Of a stretch of 64,000 nt of DNA, positions 1 to 12,956 are shown in pieces (the first letter of the stretch is position 1; each line of letters begins with the position of its first letter). This DNA is from Takakia lepidozioides. Lineage: Eukaryota; Streptophyta; Takakiopsida; Takakiales; Takakiaceae. The position numbers were made by a program, and so were the translations under genes. The stretch is taken from assembly GCA_030704615.1 (NCBI GenBank), contig CM060733.1, positions 34,784,001-34,848,000 of the forward strand. Direction: 5' to 3'. The notes beneath the pieces were generated by a model. The model was not told the DNA's origin, searched no databases, and worked only from the letters and a program-made list of their open reading frames with translations.

Positions 1-1231
1 CACTTATTGGAATCTCTACTTGACAAACATTTACAAACTTGTCAAAAGAAGTGGTGAGAATATTCTAGTGCTCAAATTCAATATCAAATCCACAGTTGGT
101 GATACCGACCACCTCCTCTAGTTCACAATGATTTTTTACTTGCATGTTCGAAGGCCCCTTTCCAATTCAAATCCCAGATGCAGCATGTAAGGGAACCCTC
201 CTGTACCACTGCCCTTAACTCATGTGTCTCTATTGCCCTCCTCACTAAAATCTGTTTCAAGATTGAATAGCTCGGTTGGGTAAACTTGCCAACCAGGCGA
301 TGACTCAAATCGCGCACAGATCTATGTCCACGAAGTGACTGTAGCACAACTTACATTTTTGCAACAACCTTCGGAGGAGGATCGAGAGTGGGCCTCAAAC
401 TGACTGATGCAGAAGATGGCTAGAGCACTAGAATCAAACTGTTGGGCATAAATACTACTCAAGGTATCAAGGATCATAGATAGCCCCAACTATTCAAGAT
501 ACCTCTCGCAACACAACTATAATGTCATGGCAATGACAACAAAGGTCCTTCAAGGATCTGAGTATACCAGATACATTTCTGGATCTGACTTTCCTTTGAA
601 ATCATGTCTGTCTTATGATCATCTTCCGGCGATGGGTCATGACAGGCCCCCATGATCCGGTCATTCTCTCCAGGCATTACAATCATCTCTCCTCCCTCCT
701 TACAAGTGATTATGAAATCTCAAGAATGAACATTCGCTGGATACACACTCATCATTATTGATTCCATCTGCAGTCTTGGGGGTAGAAATATAGTGAGGTC
801 AAAATTTTGATTTAAAAGAACATTTCGAGAATATTTCGAGAACGTCAAGAAGTGGACTTCAATCTGAGCCAAAAGGTCAATTGACCCTGCTGCTGCAATT
901 GCTCTACATCGAGCACAAGACTACACCGATTCAGAAGCCCACCCCCTCAACTAACTACCTCTCCAGATGACCCTAGCCTGCAAACAGTTCCCGCTTAAAC
1001 TCATCATGTTACCTAACTGCGCAATGCAGCTCTACAAGTTTAAAATGTAACATTTCTGCTTAGTTCGACTGTTGTACAGCTGCATGTTTGGATCGTGAAA
1101 TTAAAATAAATTAGCATTGTCAAAGAAACTACATCACTGAAAACCAGCAAACTGATTTCGTTGCTCGTTCACCAGCCTTTGAAGCTCTATCTGGCAAGTG
1201 ATGGTGATGTTCTTGGCGACACCAAACGTCG
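1..1231. other. No gene recognised
   Basis: I see no exon, RNA gene or transposon signature here. The only longer open frame (minus, 123-347) has no recognisable domain. The right end probably holds the 3' untranslated part of the MOZART1 transcript, whose second exon starts at 1241. Confidence 0.5.
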
Positions 1232-1651
1232 TCAACGGATGCTGCACACAACACATGATCAAGTAAACTTGTTACGATTAACTCATAAAACGGAAGCTTG
1301 TTCAGGAGTGGTCTGATCAACACTATGTAAAGTGCATAACACGATTCAATTGAGGCCGTCCCAAACATACTACAAACCCACACTAGTATTCTCGAATTGA
1401 ACTCTGAAATTTTGGTTCAAGCTCCTAGACACGGTCGATTGCAGAAGAATCCTGTACCTTTCAGAAAGTGCCGCTGCCTCTCGACGAAGCTCTTTCACGA
1501 CCGCGGCTAGGGCCTCGGGGTTGACGCCATGCTCGCAGAGCGCAATAAGAATGGAAAGCGTCTGCCGATCCAGACCAGTTCCCAGCAAATTGGACATCAG
1601 GTGCGCCAGGTCCAACGCCTCTCGCGCCCTCTGCACTCCCACCCCATCCAT
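1232..1651 (-). CDS. MZT1: MOZART1 / GIP1-like mitotic-spindle organizing protein
   Basis: This is a small subunit that binds the N-terminus of gamma-tubulin complex proteins and helps recruit the gamma-tubulin ring complex to microtubule nucleation sites (known for the family; GIP1/GIP2 in Arabidopsis). Exon 1 is 1458-1651 and encodes the whole conserved core, including LMSNLLGTGLDRQTLSILIA and GVNPEALAAVVKELRRE. A GTACAG donor follows. The acceptor TGCAG lies at 1242-1246, and only 10 coding bases (1232-1241) remain in exon 2, giving the end SIR-stop. The predicted protein is 67 aa, the normal size for the family. The ATG at 1651 is the first in frame and sits just inside a CT-rich leader. 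If the intron is retained, a 93 aa frame results. Confidence 0.9.
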
Positions 1652-1720
1652 CTCTCTCTCTCCCTCCCTCTCCTCAATTCAAACCCCAGCGGACCTCGAT
1701 CACAAACACACCCTGGCTCT
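1652..1720 (-). promoter_or_regulatory. Pyrimidine/purine tract at the MOZART1 leader
   Basis: The plus strand reads runs of CT and CCCT from 1650 to about 1677, so the transcript leader of MOZART1 is rich in GA. Such tracts are common near plant transcription starts. No TATA box could be assigned. Confidence 0.35.
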
Positions 1721-1864
1721 CCTTCTCGCTTCTCTGCTTGACACACAGTACTATTTCATACTTCAACCTAACGGAACCTTCCTCTCTGTGAGGGATATGC
1801 CGTTCGGTAATCATCCATCTTCTTTGAACGACTGAGGCTGGTGTCCAAGTGTGAGCAATACACG

Positions 1865-2075
1865 CTATTTCATGCACCTTTTTTGCCTCTTCACTAGACC
1901 GCAAACAAAACCCATCCTGCAAGTGGCGAAATTGGTTGCAATCTCGGACCACCCAACAATCTTTGAGATGAACTTGGTAGCCCTGTGGCAACCTGAAGAA
2001 TCTTTGGGATATGGCAGGGTACTAAGAGAGAGAGGACTCCAGCCAAAGCCCGCATAACTAAGAGCCACTTCACCT
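1865..2075 (-). pseudogene. Relic of a PPR-DYW C-terminus
   Basis: Minus-strand frames give [13 protein letters not shown] and, after a 1-base frame change, VVRDCNQFRHLQDGFC. These match the end of DYW domains (compare [13 protein letters not shown] and [10 protein letters not shown] in the PPR genes of this window). The terminal CGDYW is lost and no PPR repeats are next to it. It is a short decayed fragment, not a gene. Confidence 0.7.
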
Positions 2076-2797
2076 TGCGGCTACTGGAGTGTCCAGGTTA
2101 CTTTTTTGCCATTAGGTTCAACTGGATTGGCCAAGACAAGATGTGATTACAACTTCCTGCTAGCTACGATATTTTCGAATGTGTCAAGGCTCAATTGTGA
2201 GTGACCACATCACAACAAATACAGAAACATAGGGTAGATTGGCAGCTCCAAATATACTGCAGTTTGAACCCACAAGGGGATGAACTGCTATGGTCAGAAA
2301 GTTTGTGATCTTCACTGGACCAATTGTTTATCTGGAAGACCAGTTGTCCTGAAGAGTCTGCTTGTAAGGAGTGCACCTCTTCAGTCTCCTCCAGAAAGGG
2401 CATATATTTCATGGGTATCATTTGCATGAAGCTACACTGCAATAGCTGGAAGGCCGGGGAGTGTATTTGTGTCATTTGAAGACTTCACACAGAGCAGGTT
2501 TTCTAGTTTGTTGCCATCAATCTTGTAAAGAGAGATGCCTTTTGATGCAGTGTGGTGGCTTTGGGCCTGGCGTCGTAAATCATTAATCCCAAGCTGCTCC
2601 CACTTCTTGTAGTTGGATTGTTGACGAAGAGCACTCATGTCATGCGAACCTAGAACACATCAATTCATTGGTTGTTCAGCTCCAAGTTCTGACAAATCAG
2701 TAGCAGGTTACAGGGTTATAACTTTTGAGTATTCACGCTCAGACAAACGTGCAAAAAGTATGTCAATAGCCATAGAAGGGGTAACATGCTCCAACAC
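2076..2797. other. No gene recognised; GT29 3' flank
   Basis: The right end is expected to hold the 3' untranslated region of the GT29 gene. A minus frame at 2191-2475 has no recognisable domain. I see no repeats or RNA genes. Confidence 0.4.
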
Positions 2798-5700
2798 TTA
2801 TCTGCTCTTCACAGTAACTAGCCTGTCCTTATCATGGTATGAAAAGTTGCTGCCACGGTGGAGTGCGTTACCTGAGAGACGTCCCTTTTCCAAGACCACA
2901 GTTGCCCAGACTCTGCAGGCACTGAAAGGGCCAAAGCTGTCTGGGTGGGTCCCAGGTTGCTGCCTGAAATGCATGGCAGCAGTGGGGGCAGCAACTAGAC
3001 TGGGTCGGCTGGGGATCACTGACCAGTCTTGTTTATGTTGCTCCCGCATTGGCGAATGTATCTTTAGAATCTGTTCAAGCCATCAAGCACACGCACGAGA
3101 GTCCCACCTTTGGTTTCCACAGAACTTCAGCATTCTGAATGTCAGAGGGTGTGAAGACACTGATAACTGGAACAACAACTTACACCAAGGCACTCCAGGA
3201 GCTGATAATAGGCTCTTCCTTGCAGTGGGTTATGGCCTTTGCGGGGCTCTGAAAAGTATCTTGTCCTGCCCAAACATGAAAACATGCTTGCTTCAGACAC
3301 AAAATGCTGCTCCTGAGCTGGCAGCCCAGGTAATCAAGAAGGATGCTGACATAAGCAAGCAAACCTTTAAAGGAGCAGGCCTGACTGCAATGCCCAACAA
3401 ATATTACAGGCAAAAAAAAGGAAGTATGGTCAAAGAAGTAAACCATTCGGTGTAGCCAGGGTCAACGGTGAAACCATATATATCCACAGAATCGCACATG
3501 GATAGGGCCAGCTCAATTGACTTCACCCCTGTGCCCTTGGCACCGCGCCGAAACACCACCCCTTGGAATAAGTAGACCGGATTGGGTATTTGCTGAAAGC
3601 AACCCCAAGACATCAGCAGCAGCCTTGCAGAAGTGTGCAATATTGCAGTGGGGACCAGGAGAGAAATGTCATTGTTACTTCTATATCAGCAAAAGAAGCC
3701 TTCACAATAAACTCACATTCAAGGATCTCAAACAGGCAAATAAACTTGTGCATAGTTCTAATAGAAGGAACAGGAAATGCAAAAGGTTGGTGGTCCTCTA
3801 AAATAGTTCAATGAGGAGAAACACAAGCAAACTCATGCTAATGACTGCTTTTTAGTTGTGACATTTCTTGACAACGAATATAGCCAGACTCGAGTTGAAT
3901 GAGTCTGTGAACACCAGTTCAATATCTACGAACATTGATTTCCAGACTTGAAGCATTACCTTAATCATTGCATTGAAGTCTCTGTGTATTTTACTCTTGA
4001 TTATCAGCACCTCATCAGCTGCACCACACAACCATGGCAGTCCTTACAAACCAGATTACCCTCAGACACTCAGAGTTACAAAAATCACAAAAACATCAGT
4101 GCTGTGAATGGAACAAATAATGAAAGCAATGAAGTCTCTGGTCAGCAGAGAAAGAAGACACGATTCAGGAAAACCTGGATACGAGGCACAGTAAGAGGGT
4201 AATCAGCAAGCTGTAGATGCAAACATAACATATTTGTACAGGTGAAGTACTATACCAGATCCATTGACAACCTTCAGCAAGTTGCGGGCCACCCCTCCAC
4301 CAACCAGGCGGAAATCTCGTTTCATGCCTATGTTCCTAGCATATTTCTGGACAGCCAACAGGTCCTGTCAGCAGTTGCATGCATTCCAATCAGGCAAGCC
4401 TAGCAATTGCCTGTTCATGCTGATACACTCAATGTGAATGAGTCAACAAGAGTGAAGATGATAAGGCCAACAATGCCACATGCGACAAAAACACGTGGTG
4501 GCTGTGTTCCTCTCTTTCTTTGATCTAATCAATGTGATTGAAATCTACAGCACCTTATTGACTGGGGCTTCGTTGTCGCGAATAACAGCATCATGGCTAT
4601 CAATATCTGGCCCAAATTCTGTGAGAAGCAGATCGCCAGAATTGCCGACCACGGCACATGTAGCAAACTGATGTGGCTTGAATGGGGGTTCAGCTGGCAG
4701 CACAAGCTGTAATTCCTCTTCACAAAGGCTCCTGTTGTAACATTTGTCAGCTCCACTGGAGCCCACCGACAATAATATTCCCTTGTCATCACAGCAAATT
4801 ATAGTGATGAATGTGTCACAGTGCTTGCACTACTACGTTACGGAATGGCTCTACAAACTTTCTGATTCTGATTTACATACAACCTGTCTCAGCGAGTGTG
4901 GAGCTATGTCAGAAGTCATTCTGGAAGCCCAAAGCAGAGGAGTTATGCATGGGACACTGTCTCACATTTTGAGAAAAGTGCACCTGATCTAAATCTGCTG
5001 ATGATCCTGATTACCTCACAGAACAGTCACCTTTGTCCCCAAATATTACACCTTCTACAGTATTTCCTTGGCAACACCAAAGTGTTCTTTACCAGGATTT
5101 ATGTCCCAAATTGCTGAAGACATGACGTTGCTGCCAAACGATTCAAACAGAGAAAAAACAAGGTGCCGAGCAGCATCAACCCTTACAATACCTTCTGGTC
5201 TGCTGCAACGCATGATGTACGATCGATCTTCAAACTTGACAAAGGGCCAACAACCCATGCAACTTCAGACGTTAACCAGAAACAACTATAATCTTGTGAG
5301 ATGGTCCACAACCTCAGATAAAGGAAGTGTAGACATACAGTTGGGAAATACGTTTGGCCGCATAGTCAAGCCAGCCGTCAGGGCGTGCATCAAGGTACTC
5401 CCTTGTCAAAATGGTGGTCACATTGCGGTACTGTTGCAGTGCATAACAATGTGAAAGGATTAGCAGGCATGTAACCTCTTTCTCTTCCCACCTCCAAGCA
5501 AAACCTCTGCAGCAGCACAAAGTAAATTGTATGACTACATAAAGCAGGTAGTGATCACCTGTTCCCAGAGGAGCAGCGACTCACACACATCGAACCCATA
5601 CTCCAACGGCTCATAGAACTTGAATTGATCATTATACTGTCATGCAATTGGATCACTCCAGCCCAAATTAACTCCCACAAGCACATGCAAGATATTCCAT

Positions 5701-6858
5701 TGGCTACAACCTGGAGAGCATAAATATGTCCCAACAGCCCTGCCCTAGCACTACAAGGAACCCACACGTTAAAAAATGCTTACTGCGGTCAGAAGGATGT
5801 ATAGCACAAATTGTACATCATGAAGGGATGGGTGTTCATTGACCAAAACATCAGAGATGTCAAGTTCTGAAGCAGTGACGATCAATAAGGGGAATCGGTA
5901 CACAGCAATGTGAGTCCAGTGGCCATTGCAGATATTCAAGCCAATATCATACTCAAGACAGAAAACATCTCAAAGTCTTGCAGAGTTGACTGCGCTTTCC
6001 AGTACTGACTTTTTGAGATTGACACACATGCCAGGGAATCGGCCTACAGGACAATACATGTTGTTAGCCTGTGTAGGCGTTAGCTCGCAAGCAAGAAATT
6101 GAGCAATACAGGAGGAGGCAGAATTGATTCTTACCCATGTGCTGTTTGTACTCTCAGGATATTTGAGTACTATCTTACAGTGAGTCTTCACCTCCGCAGA
6201 AAGCCCGAGTCCATTTGTCTCCTGCCACATGAAGTAGCTCCCCGGTGAAGGAGGCTATCTATCTAATCGAGTACTTCCTTCAGTTGATTTGAAAAACGTG
6301 TTTGCAAAGTGCACCAAGATCCTCGCCTATGACGACTTTGCCCGAGAGAAATACTGGAAGTCGCATATATAGCAACCACTACTTACCACACACTGTCTAA
6401 GCTGATTTTGCAAAACCTGAAGCGCTTCGACATGTTGTCTTCCTAATTCTCCACTTTGATATCCTGATTGTCACCAACGTATATGCATAAGCAATCGCGG
6501 CGTCATTGAAAGCACGAGCACAGACGTCCGTCATCACAAAAAGAGACGGTTCACCAAAAGGGCCATACTAGCAGCATGTTAACGTCAGAGACAGCTGGCC
6601 AGCCACCCAAAACTGATATCATTGTCCGAAGCTAGAAACACCAGACTCCAAAGATGCTACCCAGCCCACCGAACGAGAACGAGTCACCTAATCACTGCGG
6701 AAGGAAAAACAACAGGCAAAGTTGGACAGGGAAGAGCGAACAGAACCAGACAGCGCAGGGAAGAGTAGCCATTGGACTCCAATGACGATGCCTGACAGCA
6801 GGCATGCCAATAGACTTGTTATCGGAAGGAGACGAGCCTTGTTCAGGCGCGTGGCCAT
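2798..6858 (-). CDS. GT29 sialyltransferase-like protein (SIA1/SIA2 type)
   Basis: A type II Golgi glycosyltransferase of the plant GT29 family; the plant members have sialylmotifs although sialic acid itself is doubtful in plants. Exons that join in phase: 6135-6230, 5784-5951, 5559-5636, 5339-5430, 4554-4755, 4256-4346, 3960-4018, 3444-3592, 3184-3265, 2798-3070. Sialylmotif L is in 4554-4755 ([13 protein letters not shown], then [15 protein letters not shown]). Motif S is in 3444-3592 ([18 protein letters not shown]). The H...E motif is in 3184-3265 ([16 protein letters not shown]). These exons give about 429 aa. A separate first exon begins at ATG 6858: [12 protein letters not shown] followed by about 22 hydrophobic residues, a signal anchor. 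Its donor and the exact start of the 6230 exon are unresolved. The last exon could also be spliced at a GTAACG donor near 2871, so the C-terminus is uncertain. Confidence 0.88.
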
Positions 6859-9053
6859 GTCATGGACCCCACCCCCTCCCTTTTCTCTCTCACTTTCTCT
6901 CCTTCGGTCTCCTTCTCCCTGCCATAGCTTTCATCCATATTCTTCTCGTGGATTTCATATTCATCCAGTGCTCTGAATTTGATTTTCGAACCCTTGAGCG
7001 AATTCGCTGCTTGCGGCCCCTCTCCCTCTCTTTCTTGGTTCTTGAGGTTGCAAGGCTTTGAACAGCATCGGCCTGCCACTCACCTGCTGTCAAGACCACT
7101 GCCCTCCCGATATTGTCTATCTGATCCGAATCATCACATTTAGTATCACGATTCACTGTGCTCTCACAAATCTGTTTTCGGTCTCAGATTCCTTGTGATG
7201 CACACTTCTACTGATGTCAAGTGGTCAGAAACTTGATGGCCTGCAGTAGTGGCAAGGCGATCCTGACTGGCAGAGAGCGAGTTCCTTAAAAAACCCCGCA
7301 CATCTGTAGCAAAACTGCCCCTTCCTTACTGGATGGAGTTTCAAACCCCCCCTTCTGCTCTCTTAAATTCCAGGAACTTCCTTCACGTTGAGGAAAATTT
7401 GAGGAAGTTCCTGGAAATTGAGATAGTAGAAGATGTGGCACCAAAGATGTTGACACTCAAGTTTAGGCTTCACGCTTGCTGGAGATTCTGTATTGGAAGC
7501 AATGATATGGCAGGCTGTTCTTTCAAAGACGTCCCTGCAAGTCGTCAAGACATATACTACTTCCAATCATTCAAAGCTCATTGGTCTTGTATTAATATCT
7601 AAACCGCTTGATTTGTGTGTTGCAGTCTGTAAAAGCCGTTGGTGACGGAGTAGTCACTTGCGGATTGAAGGCAAGCTCAGGTAACACGGTCTACCACTTG
7701 CCGGGGAAGACATGTTGGCTCATGATGGCAACCGCCTCGCTCAGCTGAGGTTGAATCTTGCTGCATCTGAATGTTTTGCAATTTTGCACTGTAAAGTAAC
7801 AACGTGGATTCAATCCAGAACTGTTTCCATATCGAACCGATTCTCCTCTTCCTCAGACCCAGCCATAGCGTCTTAAACACCTGAGGTCGCAATTAGGATC
7901 TCATGTTCCTTGACAATTTTCCAATGTGTTTGGAGATGCAGCTGCCTCCAAAAGCAAGTGACCCTTCCCGTGTTTGCTAGGAACATTGTGGTCGGGACTC
8001 GGGAGGATGAAGGATCCGAGTGAAGGATCGGTTCAGCAAGTTTTTGGACGTGACGCAGACTCCATGCCTAGGGTTTGGGGGTAGAACTTCATGTTCGTGC
8101 CAAAGATGCAACCATGGTTCTGGAATTGAATATGATCAGCTCTCATTCGATCTTCCCTACTCTTGTCGTTGTTACGAGAATCTCCAGACGATCCACCATT
8201 GATAGATAGCAAGGTGCTATTGCCGGAGGTTCAAATCTGCTTGCGGCCACCACTTGGCCAGCCATTTCATCCACAGAGATGTTGCTCACTCCAGCGCAGT
8301 GTCGAAACATCTGGAGGCGATTCAAGTCAAAGCAGGCGTGCGATGTCGGTAATTGTATTTCCTTGGATTCAATAATGCATCGTTGCACTCCATGAGTTTA
8401 CATTTGGTTGAGCCAGATACCTCTACTGCAATCTACTCTACATTCATCCAGTGCTCTCTCTCATGCGCGCGCAAGACTCCGCTGCCTTCTTCTCTCTTCT
8501 CCATCGCGAAAGAGATCTGTGGAGTGCAAATAAGAGTATGTCTACAGTCATTTGATTTTCCCTAAAAATTTCCGAGAGCTGTGAAGAATGTATCTCAGAA
8601 TCTCATGTGTTCAAGGTCCCGTTTGAGATCAAAGCAATTGTCTACAGGCTTCACTAATATTGTCTTTGTGATCCATCTGATCTGTTGGTATCTGGATCTG
8701 TCCAACAGCTCTGAAGATTATTTTATCGCACAACTATCGCATGCACAATCATGATGGTTTCCCGCTCGGGGTGTGCTTCAAAGTCACACGCTATAATTTT
8801 TTGTCTGTGTTGCAGAATAGTTTGCAATTTTCGTTGAAGTCAGCTGTTCTGTTACGTCTGGGACTTCGCAAATATCGGAGATGAGGAATCCATGGCAGAT
8901 ATGTAAGAGCTCTCATGCAGGCATATTTTGCTGATGAGACGGGCTCGAGTTGAACTGTGTTGCGATATATATTGTCTATTGTTGAGACTATCAGAGAATA
9001 TGAACGAGATAGCTCAGACCTGTACAGTTTTGCTTGTAAGCAGTTAGGAAGTA
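6859..9053. promoter_or_regulatory. Divergent intergenic region between GT29 and ADP/ATP carrier genes
   Basis: The two genes diverge from this 2.2 kb stretch, so it should contain both promoters and leaders. A strong pyrimidine run on the plus strand lies at 6870-6920 next to the GT29 start. A perfect inverted repeat lies at 7368-7416 (separate entry). Open frames at 7333-7602 and 8020-8565 have no recognisable domain. A 5' leader intron for the carrier is possible but not assigned. Confidence 0.45.
7368..7416. repeat. Perfect 15-bp inverted repeat (hairpin)
   Basis: Arms 7368-7382 (TTCCAGGAACTTCCT) and 7402-7416 are exact reverse complements around a 19-base loop. It lies in the intergenic region upstream of the ADP/ATP carrier. 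It is not a canonical heat-shock element because the TTC and GAA units are three bases apart. Confidence 0.8.
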
Positions 9054-11492
9054 ATGGCAGACAGGTCGAAGCATTACCTTGTGCATACCTTTCCACACAG
9101 CTTGTTGGCAGGAAGAAATTATGATGAGAAACGGTCTTACCGGAAGAGTTACCCTACATTCATGGGAGGGACTCTTACAGTCCCAAACACACAAACACAT
9201 TCTGATCAATTCTTCAGAGGCTGCAGAGATTCCGCGTTTCTCATCCCTGCCCCTGCTGAGAAAACCAGAAACTACCACCAATTTTTCATTGATTTTATGA
9301 TGGGGGGAGTTGCAGCTGCCGTTTCTAAGACTGCAGCAGCTCCGATTGAGAGAGTGAAGATGCTTGTACAGAATCAAGGAGAATTGATGAAATCGGGCCG
9401 TCTTTTAGAGCCTTACAACGGCATAAGAGACTGTTTTCAAAGAATTTTGCACGAGGAGGGTGTCCTTGCTCTGTGGAGAGGCAATTTCACAAACGTGATA
9501 CGCTACTTCCCAACGCAGGTCTCTATATCCCTCAAACCACTCTCTCCTTCCCTCTCTACACGCTGCAGCTCTAAATTGATGGGGGCCTCTAGAGAGTACT
9601 CTGCATCTCACATACTATTATAGAATCCATGCAGGCTTCTACCAATTTCAAGAATTTCCGATCATTGTCTATTTAAACTGAGGTCGATACTAGATCCTTA
9701 TAACAATGGACCACTTGGGAGTGTTGGTTTGCCAGATCACCTCTGTCAATCTCATATTTGTCAGAACTCTCTGGATCACATCAAGAACTAGTAGTAATAT
9801 GTAGTCGGAAGGCTGTAAAGAGCACAGTTCATTTGGTGATATGGCCAACAGCTGCTGACTAGTGCCCGTGGATATTTCCAGGCTACCATTTTTTGGTTTG
9901 ATTCTGGGAAATGGTAAATAAAGAGAGATGTCGTGAGGAGACAAATACTCTCTTCCTTGCATTGATGGAAGAATTCCGATATTGGAATCACTAGGGATTA
10001 ATGTGAAGCTACTGTTGCGCAACAGAAGTTCCCCAGATTTGTCAGTTCACTATATTCAAATTTTGTGCAGTGATACTACCAACAGAAGCAGCCTCTGCAC
10101 CGATTCCCCTAGTTTGGGTATTTTATATTACTTTTCAGCTTGACAAGTAGCAGTTTCTAAGTGGATATGAGGAATTGTGTGACATCTGGTGACAAGAGTT
10201 CTTTTACTTTGTACAGGCTCTCAACTTTGCCTTTAAAGACTATTTCAAGAGCCTCTTTGCGTACAAGAGGGACAGGGATGGCTACTGGAAATGGTTTGCA
10301 GGGAACTTGGCTTCTGGAGGAGCGGCTGGTGCTGCATCCTCGTTGTTTGTGTACTCACTGGACTACGCTCGAACACGGTTGACAAATGATTCCAAGAACT
10401 TGCAAACGGGTGAGGAGCGCCAATTCAATGGCCTGGTTGATGTTTACAGGAAGACTTTGAAATCTGATGGTATTGCGGGTCTATATAGGGGCTTTAATGT
10501 CTCCGTGGTGGGGATCATTCTATACAGGGGTCTCTATTTTGGTATCTATGACTCAGTGAAACCTGTAGTCCTCGTTGGACAGCTCGAGGTAAATTATGCA
10601 CTTGATAACATGAAAAGGATTAGCTGCACATGAACAATGTTAAGAACAAAAAAATTAGAATTAAATAAAATTAAGAGGATCAATATTATCCCCGAAACAC
10701 CTTCTCCACATGAGATTCTGTTTCCACATCCAGTTTACCCCACCATGAATGTGTTCCATTCCCTAGAATAGACAGCGTACACGAGCCATAGACAAAGATC
10801 ACATAGAGCACCTGAGAATCCGATAGTCAAACTCACACCATCAGACTTCAAGTCAACTGGTCATTCCTAGTCGATCCCAGGAATGCAAATTTGAGCTTGA
10901 GATCAAGTTGCTCTTGATTTTAGCAGAAATTCTAGGTAGTTGGGAAGGTTTTATGTTTCACATGTTTGACATTTTCTTGCGGGACTTATTTAAGACCTTC
11001 CTCTCTTTAGGTCTGGAGATAAGAGTAGTCACATCTGCCACAGCCTGTGCTTCCTACTTAGGCCTGCACCTGAGATACGGAAGTGTCGTTCCAATGTGAA
11101 GGAACTCTGTAAGGTACTCGTGTCTAGACACATTGCCGGTCGGATAGTGGAAACGATTGTGTCTGAGCCAGAATCAGTGACTGCAGGACAACTTTTTAGC
11201 CAGTTTTGTTCTTGGTTGGGCAGTCACAACTGTTTCTGGAATTGTAACTTACCCATTGGACACAATCCGGCGGAGGATGATGATGACTTCAGGAGAAGCA
11301 GTCAAGTATAAAAGCACAGTTGACGCTTTCCGGCAGATAATTGCAAACGAGGGTATGAAAGCTCTTTTTAAGGGTAATGTTGCCAACATATTGCTTGGAA
11401 TGGCAGGGGCCGGAGTGCTCGCTGGCTATGACCAGCTCCAACTCTTCTTCTTTGGGAAGGCATTTAGCCCAGTAACAACGAAGACTGGGTAA
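9054..11492 (+). CDS. AAC: Mitochondrial ADP/ATP carrier
   Basis: It exchanges cytosolic ADP for matrix ATP across the inner mitochondrial membrane. Three exons, all phase 0: 9054-9518, 10217-10588, 11187-11492; the product is 380 aa. The first ~70 residues are the basic, S/T/P-containing N-terminal extension usual for plant carriers; the carrier domain begins near [11 protein letters not shown]. The three carrier signatures are [19 protein letters not shown] and [12 protein letters not shown]; the last contains the RRRMMM motif specific to ADP/ATP carriers. [13 protein letters not shown] near the end is also typical. Donors are GTCTCT and GTAAAT, acceptors TACAG and TGCAG. The length and all three repeats are complete, so the gene looks functional. 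Confidence 0.95.
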
Positions 11493-12956
11493 AGTCTCCA
11501 TGTGGGCAGTTGCATGTTGTCTATCAGATATTGACGTTGGACAAGTCCAGTCTTGACCTTCCTCACCCAAGCTGGAGGACAGCTCGTTCGATTACCGGAA
11601 CAATATTCAAACAGTGAGTTGGGTCACCTTTAGAGTGGTTGTAATACTTTCAAGCTTCTGTTTGGACAAGCTGTGCATCAATATGACCACCATGTTCGGC
11701 AGGCAATGCAGCAGATGGTCTCTATAGTGTGAAATTTGCCTGAAAGATCTGCTAGGCACCAGCATTGATATTAGGTGCTATGCTGAACAACAGAAAATGA
11801 GAGTCAGGTAAAGTGATCACTCAGACAATGAGATCTTTATGCTCAAACTAATTCCTGAAAGATGTCCTACACAAGAGAATGCAAGGGAAACAATGCTTGC
11901 CCTCTCAGTCTGTCTTTTCGGCAAAACATACTCTCAGCCCCTTACCTTCCAAAATCCTAAGCTAGTTGCGGCTTGGATGGACCCTACTGGGCAAGGCAAA
12001 GCAAAGTTGAAGACAGCAACACCACATTTTGCATGAGCAACATCAGCAAGGGACCAATAGCAAGGTAAGTGCATAAGAACTCGAATCTTTTTACTAAGTT
12101 GCCAGGGTCGGTCTTGTCACAAGTGCTAAAAGACAGCATTTGTGGTTGGGGACGAAATGGTTGAAATTTTACGGCGGTGATTAATGAAGGTGCACTAAGC
12201 TAGGATGCAGTGTTATCTGCCCTGACAAGGGACCTGCGCATTGTCTTCAATGAAGACCATTTATACCATCCCTGTTAGCGCCTACTGGGAACTCGTTCAT
12301 ACCAAACTGTAGCTAAACTAAGACCAAAGGAGGGGCATTTAAAACCATCATGGCATTCTTTTTTGTCCCAATTAAGAACTTGGTTGGTAACCACCAACAA
12401 ACTGCGTAAGATAAGCTTGATGCCAAATCCATGTATGCTCAGTAGCATAGCGAAGGAAAAATCTAAGAAGTCTACTGCTGATTTCAGGGCAGCCCTGGTC
12501 TCATTGCAGATTGAATGTTTGATTAGCACATGGGAACAAATGTGGCCTGAACCCAGTGTTGGCTCAGAACGACCCTTATCCCTACCTTTTCCTAGACTCT
12601 AGACAACCCTAGGTTTTCCAAGTACCAACACAGATTGAACTCATTTCAAATCTTCAAGCAGAAAATATGATGAAGAACATGACTGTCACACGGAGACTGA
12701 ATGACAATATGCAACAGATACTACAGATAGTACATACGTAGAAAGACTAGAGAGAAGCACACAGTCATGGACTGTTATCTGAGATGAGATGCAGCCATGA
12801 GGGCTGAGCCTTCAGGCAAACAGATGGAGAGAATCATCAAGGCAGTGATGGTAGAGCAAAACCTTCCCTGGTCAATGTATCCCATATTAAAACAACATTG
12901 TTTACTGAGAAGAGAGGGGATGCCATACACACAGAGTGCACAGACGAATTGAAGTT
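11493..12956. other. Convergent 3' flanks of carrier and NSRP1-like genes
   Basis: The two neighbours converge here, so the region should contain both 3' untranslated regions. The open frames at 11839-12036 and 12275-12602 have no recognisable domain. No RNA gene or repeat was seen. Confidence 0.45.

Noticed and set aside
3060-3120. In-frame TGA before KIHSPMR in the GT29 gene
   Set aside because: A CAG acceptor lies directly before ATTCTAAAG (3070). The preceding exon ([11 protein letters not shown]) was found at 3184-3265, so the TGA is intronic.
3677-3735. Candidate GT29 exon [15 protein letters not shown]
   Set aside because: The phase does not fit. The exon at 3960-4018 ([19 protein letters not shown]) fits both sequence and phase.
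5055-5258. 67-codon minus frame within the GT29 gene
   Set aside because: Flanking exons 5339-5430 and 4554-4755 join in phase across it and no family motif is present.
5978-6059. Apparent GT29 exon ([16 protein letters not shown]) with an in-frame TGA, suggesting a pseudogene
   Set aside because: The donor at 6134 and an acceptor at 5952-5954 join in phase around it, so the stretch can be intronic and the gene stays open.
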